Assembly: GCA_964035575.1 (NCBI GenBank)
Contig: OZ037836.1
Location: forward strand, 434,001-498,000
Source: Rhynchopus sp. YZ270_cl-10
Lineage: Eukaryota > Euglenozoa > Diplonemea > Diplonemida > Diplonemidae
Direction: 5' to 3'
DNA: 64,000 nucleotides
A program made the position numbers and the translations under genes. The notes under the pieces were generated by a model that saw only the letters and a list, made by a program, of their open reading frames with translations, made no database searches and was not told the DNA's origin. Position 1 is the stretch's first letter. Each line of letters begins with the position of its first letter. Of this stretch, positions 28,862 to 37,785 are shown in pieces.

Positions 28862-30565
28862 CTCCACTATGTGTTCCTTTTGAACGTGGCCACCATTCTT
28901 TGGTTCACTTGCCCTGCTGAGGCAGAGTGGCTGTTCTTCAGTTTTGTATTTTCATGACTTTTCAGTTTCTCTATCCTCTGCGATATGACGCGCAAACACG
29001 CCGTTTTCAATTTGATTCGCAGACCGATACTGACTCACGAAGTTGCTGTGTCAAAAAAACACCTTCCTCTGCGAGGCGGGATACCACAGCGACAACGTCT
29101 ATCACTCATGCGCCTATGAGTTGCTCAATGGCGTCATGGCTTTTATCATGACTACAGGGGTCCAACCCTGCACATTGCTCTCACAACCAAAATATGAACA
29201 GACACAAATGAAGCGGGGAAAACAGAATTTGCACACACATTCTGTTGATTCTAACACGGGGGTAAAAACAGCAAAAGAGAATATTTGTAGAGCGGCTGAA
29301 ATGTTGAACACTGAAATACAAAGGTTTGGGTCTGAATAGCGTGGCTTCTTCTGGTGGTTGAAAATACTTATATTTCATTTCATTTTGAAACAATGTAAAA
29401 TTCTTCTCGAAATTGTTCAAGATTGAACTGAGAGAAAGAAGAAACCCCAAACCCTCCCAGACCAAACGGTCTAACATGTTGTATTGATATAGTGTGGGGG
29501 TGAAGTGAGGAGCACAAGAATCGTCTTCGCGCTTTTCTTTAGTATTTTGTGACATATGCACACAAGTGCGGAACGTGCTGCCTCACATGCACACACATTT
29601 GCGCTTTGTCTTCTTGAGATCAGGCCTCTGCACGACGTCGCTTGCCTCATCGTCCATGAGGACACTGTGCACATGTTCTGACACAACACTGCTCGATCCG
29701 GTGATGTTGATGCTGCTTGGCCGCATCCTGCTTTCGTTAAGTGCTCCATTCCCAATGTGCTGCACACTAGCCCACCCAGACAGGTCAAGTGTTCTCAACT
29801 CACGGCAGTTGGAGATGAACCAGTCTCCAATGCGTGTTACATTGCTCCACCCAGACAAGTTAAGACTGGTCAATGCGCTGCAGTTGGAGAGGAAGTAGTC
29901 ATCAATACCGGCCACATCGTTCCACCCAGACAAGTCCAGTGTGGTCAATGAGGTGCAGTTGGAGAGGAAGTACCTCCCTATTTCCGTTACATTGATCCAC
30001 CCAGATACATCAACGGTTCGCAATGCGCTGCAGTTGTAGAGAAAAGCGCACTGAATAAGCGTTACACTGTTCCACCCAGAGATGTTAAGTGTCGTCAACG
30101 CGCTGCAGTTGTCGAGGAACGAATCCCCTATTTGCGATACACTGTTCCACCCAGATATATCAAGTGTGGTCAGAGACCTGCAGTTGTAGAGGAACGAGTT
30201 CTCAATGCGCGGCACATGGTTCCACCCAGATAAATCAAGTGTTCGCAATCCCTTGCAGTTGAAGAGGAAAGCATACTCAATGTGCGTCACATTGCTCCAC
30301 CCAGATAAATCAGCAGTGTGCAATGAGCTGCACTCGGAGAGGAAGTTGTCGCGTATTTTGGTCACACCTGTCACACCACTGAGATCAAGTGCTTCGAACG
30401 TGCCACCTGACAAGAAGCCATTTGGGATCTCAGTAACAACCTCTGCCTGCAGAAACAAACGAATCAGCTTGGGATCTGTCAGATCTTCGAACTTGTCTGT
30501 CGTCAGCCTTGTCTCACCCAAGTCACGAAGAGCTGCAATGGCGTCGTCCTTCTGCGACTTCGTCT
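28862..30565. repeat. Segmental duplication, copy B
   Basis: Duplicate of 5272-6985, with the flank and most of the body of the Ubl-LRR gene. The left junction joins TTGAAAGC directly to CTCCACTATGTG, skipping about 30 bp of the box present at 5240. Confidence 0.85.
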
Positions 30566-30771
30566 TCGTCAGCACAACTGTGTCCCCAGCACTTCAGCTG
30601 CGTGATGTAGTCTCCTGCGGCCAGCAGCTTCCCTCCGAAGCTCATGTCAAAGCCGTCTTCGCACAACTCTGCTGCAGACGCCACCTTCCGCCGTATGTCC
30701 GCAGTTGTATCATCCACACCCACCTCGACTGTGTACTTCTCTCCGTCAAAGCTCTCCACACATATTTCCAT
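29583..30771 (-). pseudogene. Ubl-LRR paralogue 4, frameshifted mosaic
   Basis: Body nearly identical to the gene at 6008-7195: nine LRRs and the KKTKRKCVCM end. The first ~55 codons instead match the gene at 11158-12258 (MEICVES, AELCEDGFD, AAGDYITQL). Exactly at the change, about 30592, one extra T (GCACTTCAGCTG against GCACTCAGCTG) shifts the frame after ITQL. Without that base the protein would have 395 residues. Either a very recent pseudogene created at a gene-conversion boundary, or a sequencing or assembly error at a collapsed junction; 1189 bp is not a multiple of three. Confidence 0.8.
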
Positions 30772-30955
30772 GGTTTTGTGTCTCTCTGTTTTGTGCAAGG
30801 TGTTTTGGGGGTAAGAAGAAGAATCAAGCACAGGACACGTTGGTCAGTCAAGTCGCTCGACACTCCTGCTAATGCTCTTGCAACGTGAAGTGTGTTGCGT
30901 ACTGGCTGTGTGTGTGTGTGGTGTGCAAGAGACAACAAACAGTTACAAGGGAACA
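30772..30955 (-). promoter_or_regulatory. 5' flank of Ubl-LRR paralogue 4
   Basis: Same flank as at 10021-10205 and 12259-12455, including the pyrimidine tract, the AG, and the TGTGTGTGTGTGG run. Confidence 0.55.
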
Positions 30956-31799
30956 GGTTTTTGTTACACTGGTGAGCTCATAAACAGACGTTACAGAGTT
31001 GTAGTCGCAAGGGGCACCCGTGAGACGCAGTTAGATACACTCGTTCTCAGCCACTCACTTACGAAGGGAACTGCGGTTAGCGCTTCGCGTCAAGTCACTA
31101 CAGTTGTGGGGACAATGTTATGTCGCGGGAGCTTCGCGACTGTCGGCCATGTCAGTACCGTACCGTGATATAATTTCTCATATAATTAAACGGTAACTAA
31201 ACGGTGTGCAAGGCACTGTCACCACCAACCACCCCCAACAAGCAAAAGGGTTCAAAGTCGTCCGGCGCGGGAAAGGGATGCACAATGGACGACATCTTCG
31301 GGTCGGCCCCCCTCCAGCAAAAAGGGCAAGTCGAAGGACGGCGGAAAGACGGGAAAGGGGACGGGAAAGGGGGCGGAGGTGACGGAGGAGATGGAGCGGT
31401 GGAAGTCAACTGCGAAATGGGATATTATATTTGGTTTGATCCATAGAAGTGAAATAGAAGTGAAATTCTATTATTTCAGGCACAAAAAACGCAACTGCAA
31501 AAAGGGGTGGGGCGTGAGTGGGGCGGGTCTTTCTTGGATTCGGGGGGGGAAACAACAAAACATGCATCACATCGGCGACCTTGACAGCAGTATCGATACT
31601 GGCAAAAAAAAAAGCAAATACACATGATAACAACAGTGCGGGACAAATTCAAAAAACAAACAAAGGGGGGGCAGGCACAAGTCAGCGACTGTCAGCAGCT
31701 GACCACATGATGTCTTCTCTTCTGATATTCGTACGTTAGGGGATCTCCTTTTTTTGTGTTCCTTGTTCCTTTTCATATCATTGTTGGCAGTGCGGAAAC
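30956..31799. other. Weak open frame, otherwise no gene
   Basis: 31204-31446 is open on the plus strand but opens at GTG. It reads GSKSSGAGKGCTMDDIFGSA and then a Lys/Gly-rich stretch, similar in style to the product at 34035 (Gly/Lys-rich with a DDLLSASPL motif). The two may be remnants of one family flanking the HSP70 gene. 31450-31799, the HSP70 3' flank, shows nothing else. Confidence 0.3.
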
Positions 31800-33105
31800 T
31801 CATGCAGCCTGGTCGTACATCTTCCTCATGACCGGGTGGCAGGTCCTCTCCAGCTTCCTCTGGGAGGACTGGAACTCCTCCTTGGTGGCCTCAGTGCCGC
31901 AGAGCTCGAGGGCACCGTTGCAGGCGTCCATGACCTTCTTCTTGTCGTCGTCGCCGACAAGCCCGCCGGTTCTGTCGTCCATGAGGGTGGTGACCATCTG
32001 GTAGGCGTAGGTCTCGAGCTCGTGTCTGGCGTCGACACGCTCGCGTGCCTGCTTGTCGGCCTCAGCGAACTTCTCTGCGTCGTTGCACATGTCGTCAATC
32101 TCCTTCTGGGACAGACGGCCCTTGTCGTTGGTGATGGTGACCTGCGACTTCTTCCCGGTCGACTTGTCCTCGGCAGACACGTCCATGATGCCGTTCGCGT
32201 CGACGTCAAAGGTCACCTCAATCTGGGGCACGCCACGCGGGGCCGGCGGGATCCCGGTCAGGTCGAAGGTGCCGAGCTGGTGGCAGTCCTTCGTCATCGC
32301 CCGCTCCCCCTCGAACACACAGATGTTCACCACAGGCTGGTTGTCCGCACACGTCGAGAACTCCTGGCTCTTCTTCGTCGGGATCGTCGTGTTCCTCTTG
32401 ATCAGCGGTGTCATCACACCCCCGTCCGTCTCAATCCCCACAGTCAGCGGCGTCACGTCCAGCAGCAGGATCTGCTCCGTCTGCGTGCTCTTTCCCCCCG
32501 TCAGCACAAAGGCCTGCACCGCAGCACCAAAGGCAACAGCCTCGTCGGGGTTGATCGACTTGTTCAGGTCCTTTCCGCCGAAGAAGTCCGACACCATCGC
32601 CTGGATCTTCGGGATACGGGTCGATCCTCCGACCAGCACAACCTCCGTGATGGCCCGCTTCTCAATCTTCGAGTCGTTCAGCACAGACTCCACAGGGCGC
32701 AGGCACGACTTGAACAGGTCCGCGCACAGCTCCTCGAACTTCGCACGTGTGATCGACGAGTAGAAGTCCGTCCCCTCAAACAGCGAGTCGATCTCAATGC
32801 TGGTCTGTGCCGCCGACGACAGCGCACGCTTGGCACGCTCACAGGCAGTGCGCAGACGGCGCAGCGCACGCTGGTTCGTCGTCAGGTCCTTCTTGTGCTT
32901 CTTCTTGAACTCCTCCACGAAGTGGTTCACCATCCGGTTGTCGAAGTCCTCGCCTCCCAAGTGGGTGTCTCCCGCAGTCGCCTTCACCTCGAAGATCCCC
33001 CCGTCAATCGCCAGAAGCGTCACATCGAAGGTACCGCCACCCAGGTCGAAGATCAGGATGTTCTTCTGCCCCGCGCTCGCGTTGTCGAGTCCGTAGGCAA
33101 TCGCC

Positions 33106-33137
<32 letters not shown>

Positions 33138-33644
33138 GTCCATCCCCGAGATCGCCCCTGCGTCCTTCGTCGCCTGACGCTGCGAGTCGTTGAAGTACGC
33201 AGGCACAGTCACAACGCTCTTCTTCACCTCCTTCCCAAGGAACTGCTCCGCCGTCTCCTTCATCTTCACAAGGATCATCGCAGAGATCTCCTCAGGCCTG
33301 AACGTCTTCGTCGTCCCCATGAACGACACCTCAATCAGCGGCTTCCCGTCCTCCTTCGCCACAACCTTGAACGGCCAGTGCTTCATGTCGCTCTGCACAG
33401 ACGAGTCCTCCAGCTTGCGCCCGATCAGACGCTTCGCGTCGAACACCGTGTTCGTCGGGTTCATCGCCACCTGGTTCTTCGCCGCATCTCCGATCAGACG
33501 CTCGCTGTCTGCGAACGCCACGTACGACGGCGTCGTCCGGTTCCCCTGGTTGTTCGCAATGATCTCCACACGCTCGTTCTGCCACACTCCCACACACGAG
33601 TAGGTCGTTCCCAAGTCAATACCGATGGCTCCGTCGTAGGACAT
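31800..33644 (-). CDS. HSP70: Cytosolic-type HSP70 chaperone, copy 1
   Basis: 614 aa from the ATG at 33644 to TGA at 31800-31802. All three HSP70 signatures are present: IDLGTTYS (9-16), [14 protein letters not shown] (198-211) and [13 protein letters not shown] (335-347). The ATPase domain spans about 1-383, the linker [11 protein letters not shown] about 393-403, the substrate-binding sheet to about 505, and the helical lid 510-614. It ends MRKMYDQAA and lacks the Gly/Met-rich tail and EEVD of usual cytosolic HSP70s (about 640-660 aa), so TPR co-chaperones of the HOP/CHIP type should not dock. No signal peptide or mitochondrial presequence. The longer open frame upstream of the ATG is 5' UTR. 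The CDS is almost identical to 41909-43753, though the stop codons differ (TGA, TAG). Confidence 0.97.
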
Positions 33645-33880
33645 TGTAGTGTTGTTTTGTGGTCTTTGGTTTTTGATAGAAAAAATAAGGTAAAAAGTGA
33701 TGAGCTGTTTGTTGTGTGTGTTGTGTGTTGTGTGTGGGTGTTGGAGTGGGTAAGTGGTTGTGGGTATTGGGTGGTCGGAGGGTGGACACTTGGTTGGTGG
33801 ACGGGAGGGTGTCAGTGTGGATGGTGTTGTGCGTTGTGGGGGGAGATCTGCACAGATCGAGAATACGTGAAGAACACACG
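33645..33880 (-). promoter_or_regulatory. HSP70 copy 1 upstream region
   Basis: About 230 bp nearly identical to that of copy 2. On the minus strand it ends TTTTTACCTTATTTTTTC then CAAAG and, 18 bases on, the ATG: a pyrimidine tract plus AG, as in the other gene families here. CACACAACACACAACAC-type runs lie farther out. No convincing heat-shock element (inverted GAA modules) was found. Identity with copy 2 ends near GAATACGTGAAGA. Confidence 0.5.
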
Positions 33881-34034
33881 GGCAGAAGGAGACAAGAAGA
33901 AGGCAGACATGGTGCCACTGAGACGATAGAGGTGTAAGACAAAGGGGACACCTCTGTGTGCAGAACTGTATGCTGCAAGGCTGTGATGGGACGACAGGCG
34001 TCACAGCACACCCAAACGATAGCAATACCACAAC

Positions 34035-34412
34035 ATGTATGGACGCCTGCAGAACATCAAGGCTCGGCACATATGGACAGAAGAGTGCCTACAGCAGATC
34101 TTACGGGCGCTCTCCACCAAAACCAGAACCTCACAGCCCAGCTCTCCGCGACCCCCGTCACCACTCCCTGCAAACGCAGCAACACTAAAGACTCCGCCTC
34201 AGGCACCTGCACCGTCACCTGCGGAGACAAACAAAGGGGCAAAGACGCCACTCGCAAAGGGGAAGGCGGGTAAGGGAAAAGGGGGAACCACCACACCGCT
34301 AACCGCGGCCTCCCTCGACGACCTCTTGTCCGCGTCGCCGCTGGTGGGGAAGAAGGGAAAGGGCGATGGAACCAGAAAGGACGATCCAGGGAAAAGTCGA
34401 GGACGAACCTGA
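34035..34412 (+). CDS. Small Pro- then Lys/Gly-rich hypothetical protein
   Basis: 125 aa from an ATG, divergent from the HSP70 gene with about 390 bp between the starts. An N-terminal helix-like stretch ([14 protein letters not shown]) leads into a Pro/Ala-rich segment (residues ~32-65), a Lys/Gly-rich segment, and [15 protein letters not shown]. In the +1 frame the sequence after residue ~120 would read [12 protein letters not shown] and then stop, so a one-base shift could give an end with clathrin-box-like LIDF. DDLL and LIDF motifs are typical of unstructured tails of endocytic adaptors, but with no folded domain the assignment is only a suggestion. Low-complexity composition makes chance possible. 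Confidence 0.3.
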   Translation: MYGRLQNIKARHIWTEECLQQILRALSTKTRTSQPSSPRPPSPLPANAATLKTPPQAPAPSPAETNKGAKTPLAKGKAGKGKGGTTTPLTAASLDDLLSASPLVGKKGKGDGTRKDDPGKSRGRT

Positions 34413-35147
34413 TTGACTTCAATTTCGATCTCTGAACTTCGATATGAGAAAATATTAATTCATTATACATTCTTTTCTTAGCGAAACAAAAAGAATGTAA
34501 AGAGGGTGCAAAAAGTGAGAAAAAATATATATAAAAGGAAGGGAGCTGGTGTACGGTATTCAATTCTCGGGTCGAGGTGTGTGCGTTTCACCACAACCTT
34601 CTCCCTTTTGTCTTTATTGTTTGCGGGGGTGGGGTGAAAAAACATAAAAAGGAAAAGTAGGAGTGCGGTTTAAATTTCCCTGCGTCGACTGCAGGATGGT
34701 TCGCGAGCTATCGCAACTAGGGTGTGTGTGTTTGCGGAGAAGAAAACAGTTACCAATAAAAGGCTCCAGCGTCGGTATTCTTTTTAACAGCATTGCAATC
34801 ATATAGCATAATAATAGAAAAAACAGGGGATTGTGCACGACGAAACGTGTTTCAGAAACTATCTATTCTACTGAAGTAGAAAGTGATAATAGGGTGCACT
34901 AAATGTACCCAAACTTTTTTACTTTAGGGTAGATAAATAAATTTATTTGTTTCTTGTCCACCGTACGTACAGAATCTCGAGATTCCCAGAAAAAATGTTT
35001 GTTTTTAAAAATGTTTATTGTGACCTGAGGGGTACTTTAGAGTGTTTTTAGACACACTTGTGACCCCACCGAGGAAAGCAATCGGCTCGCGCAATCAAAA
35101 GAAAGCAGAGAAGGGAAAAAATAAAAAGGAAAAAAGTTGGGTACCGT
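34413..35147. repeat. TATA-like site and dispersed repeat
   Basis: ATATATATAAAAGG occurs near 34526-34540, but no gene follows on the plus strand. 34555-34680 (GTGTGTGCGTTTCACCAC, TTTTGTCTTTATTGTTTGCG, GGAAAAGTAGGAGTGCGG) is the inverted copy of 10680-10800 and matches pieces at 56605-56680 and 59055-59120. Confidence 0.5.
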
Positions 35148-35460
35148 GCGCCTGCGGCGCTACCTGTTCCCAGTCAACAACACAATTTCATCCGAAGTTG
35201 GGTTTGCAGACCTGAAAATGACCCTTGCTTACGAGTATGGGTTCATACTTTGTGAAAATTGAAGGCACAAAAATTTTGCCCATTTTTCCGTATATCCCCC
35301 CACCACAGCCCGGGATTGGCTCGGAAATGCCACAAAACACCGTTATTTCCACCCCTTGATGCACAACTGTTTGAGGTGTGTTTTTTTTTTTTGGTCCCGA
35401 AATATGATTTTTCAGACTTTTCCAAAAGTGGGCACGAAGCCTGCTCCGTAACATGCAGGG
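35148..35460. repeat. 330-bp dispersed repeat, minus-oriented copy
   Basis: Inverted relative of 58190-58530: CCCACCACAGCCCGGGATTG here against AATCCTGGGCTGTGGTGGGG there, with GCACAACTGTTTGAGGTGTG, GGTCCCGAAA and the GCGCCTGCGGCGC border also shared. Confidence 0.65.
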
Positions 35461-37278
35461 CTAAGTGTGAGCTTCCTTCTTGTCAGTGAAGGGATGACCT
35501 TCGGGACTTAGCGAGGCCAGAAACATCCTCGGAAATGCTGAGCTGAGCGTGCAGAAGATCTGCCACGGAAGCATGCAAGGCGCTATCCGCGCAAAATGTG
35601 GAAGCGTTCTGGGAGCAGTGGCGAACCCGCTAAACGTACAAGAACATTATAAAAAACCGAGAACTAACATCGTCGTATCCCCCCAATGACACCTACCATC
35701 AACGAGGCATGTGAAATCAATGTAGTTGTCTCCCGTCTGCTTGCCCCGCTCCCATGGTAGCGATTTTTTTTACAACATTTTTTCCCCAACTAAAGGGGGG
35801 GTCCAAATAACTATATTATTCGGTAACTTTGAAAAGCCAAAATCGTTTGCGTTGACGCTTCCACACACACTAAAAATTACCTGTTGGTTGGTGGTGTTGC
35901 GGAGCACGGTTGGGTGAGTGAACGACGTGACACTTTCCGCTCACAAAGTAGTGTGCGTAAAAAAAAAAAGTTATTTGGAACCTAAGTTATTTGGGGGTAA
36001 ACTTATTTGGGCACTGAAAACAGGGTTTTTTCTCGTTGCCAACTTGGTGAAGCTTTTAGACACCGGTATTTGCATTTTTGGAATCCGTCCGGCCAGTGGT
36101 GGGGTCAATTTGCCAAAATGGACAAGTTCTCGTTTTTGATCAATTTCCTCATAGTACACAGTAGCAGGACAGCACCAGAGGTCGGGGGTTGGGGGTCCAA
36201 AAGTCGGGAGTCGGCAGGAGGGTCAACTCTTATTTTCTGTTTTCCTGTTTTGTAGTTTGGTAAAGACCCCAGAAGACCCGACCGCCCGAATGATGATGCT
36301 GCTTTAAATCTGTTTCGCCCCAGACTTCCTTCTCCAGCGTGGCTGCCGCCTAGATGATTATATCTGGGGCGTAAAAAACTAGCTTTTTACACCGTACCAT
36401 AAAATTTTTTCGCCTGCGGCGCCATTTTATATAGTACACTATCAGTTTGGGGGAATTTTTTGAAAAATAAAAAAGGAGGTGAGAGGGGGCGAAGTTATTC
36501 GGTAACTTTTTCGGCACCCAAAATCTGAGAAAAAAAAAAGTTATTTGGGAAAATAGCTATTATTTGGGGGTAAACTTATTTGGGCCCCCCCTTTAATATT
36601 TTTTTCCGTACGCACGTACGGAATTTCAAAACGTCTCGGACAAGAAACAAAAGAATTTATTTATCTACCCTTACATGGATTATTTGCTTTTGATAGTGAC
36701 GTGGAGTCGTATTTTTTGTTTTTCGAATTCTGTACGGAGAAACTAAAACTGTGTCGAATAAAAACGAACGTGGAGGGGGAGCATCCGCTGGGAGAAAGAA
36801 GCGCTTTTATTTTTTACTTTTTAAATCGTAGAACACAGCATGCACACAATAGAAAAAAAACACAATATTCATTTGGCATTTGGCATTTGGCATTTCACAC
36901 ACATGATGGTGCTGCACGAAGACAAGATACGGAGCGCCAATAATGCGGAATTCTACAGAACGTAGGTGAGAGTCCTGGAGTGACGGTACTGGAGGATGCG
37001 TCCAACAAAAATCACGTCGGCAGAACAGCTCAAGAATGTATGTTTTTTATTATTTCCAAAGGCCACCTGTCTTTTAGCTTCAGTTGTGTGTAGTTGCTGC
37101 AGTGTAAAGGTCTCCCTCCCCCCCCGGGAAAGGAGTCCCCCTCTTCCCCCCGAAAATAATATGAGCGGATGGCTAACGGTACCGACTGGAAAGCTCGGAA
37201 CACATGATTTTTAGCCACCCAGGGGGTGGAAATTCTGTATTTTTTGGAGTCCCTGATTATGCTTGAGTTTAGTTTTTT
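35461..37278. other. No gene; scattered repeat pieces
   Basis: 36065-36135 is one GTGGTGGGGTCAAT unit. 36395-36430 (TTCGCCTGCGGCGCCATTTT) is an inverted copy of a piece seen at 28235, 48170 and 48275. 35945-36010 and 36525-36600 share AAAAAAGTTATTTGGG and GGGGTAAACTTATTTGGGC. 36860-36890 has three TTTGGCA units. Only short open frames are present. Confidence 0.5.
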
Positions 37279-37430
37279 TTGAAAACTTGGTTGTATTAGT
37301 GTAGACACCCGAGGATGAGCTCCACTATATGTTTTTTCTTTTTCCCTTTTGCCTTTACTTTTTTTGATAAATTGTTGGAGTAGTGTGGTTGCCTTGGTTG
37401 TGTTGCCACAGTTGTGCAATCTCCACAAAT
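37279..37430. repeat. Two short boxes shared with Ubl and HSP70/cyclase flanks
   Basis: 37279-37332 is the GTGTAGACACCCGAGGATG box also found at 5240, 8228, 10235 and 41660. 37361-37425 (TTGATAAATTGTTGGAGTAG to TTGTGCAATCTCCAC) recurs at 60640-60705 and, degraded, at 41205-41268. Confidence 0.65.
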
Positions 37431-37785
37431 TATTGCTCCGACCCTGCCCTCCTCACAAAAAAAATATATTTGGCCCTTAAATTTGGCATTTTTGTACAAG
37501 CAGGAGTGGGGGAGCTCTGTTTTTGGGGTGGGACTCCTCTTCTCTCCTGGGTATCAGGAACATTAACAGAATGAGAAACGAAAGCAACCAGAAATAAACA
37601 AATTCATGACCAGAAAATAACAATAAAAACGGTAGAGCTGAATGGGGGGCGCACCAAGTATGCAAGAAAGTGCGCAAAACGTGCGAATCACTCCCCTTCC
37701 ACACCACCCCAAAAAAAGAACAAACATAGTAGTATCATTAGAAGAATGTGATATCTCCTTCCCACTGTCCCCACTGTGGAAATAC

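Noticed and set aside
33840-33880. Heat-shock element upstream of HSP70
   Set aside because: GAA and TTC triplets are present but not in the required inverted 5-bp phasing.
31836-33929. A 697-codon open frame antisense to HSP70 copy 1 (and its 693-codon twin at 41945-44026)
   Set aside because: It is a by-product of strong GC3 codon bias in HSP70; the product is Arg/Leu/Val-rich without domains, and HSP70 is clearly coded on the other strand.
34526-34540. TATA box ATATATATAAAAGG as a promoter
   Set aside because: No coding sequence follows on the plus strand for several kilobases; it is probably composition.
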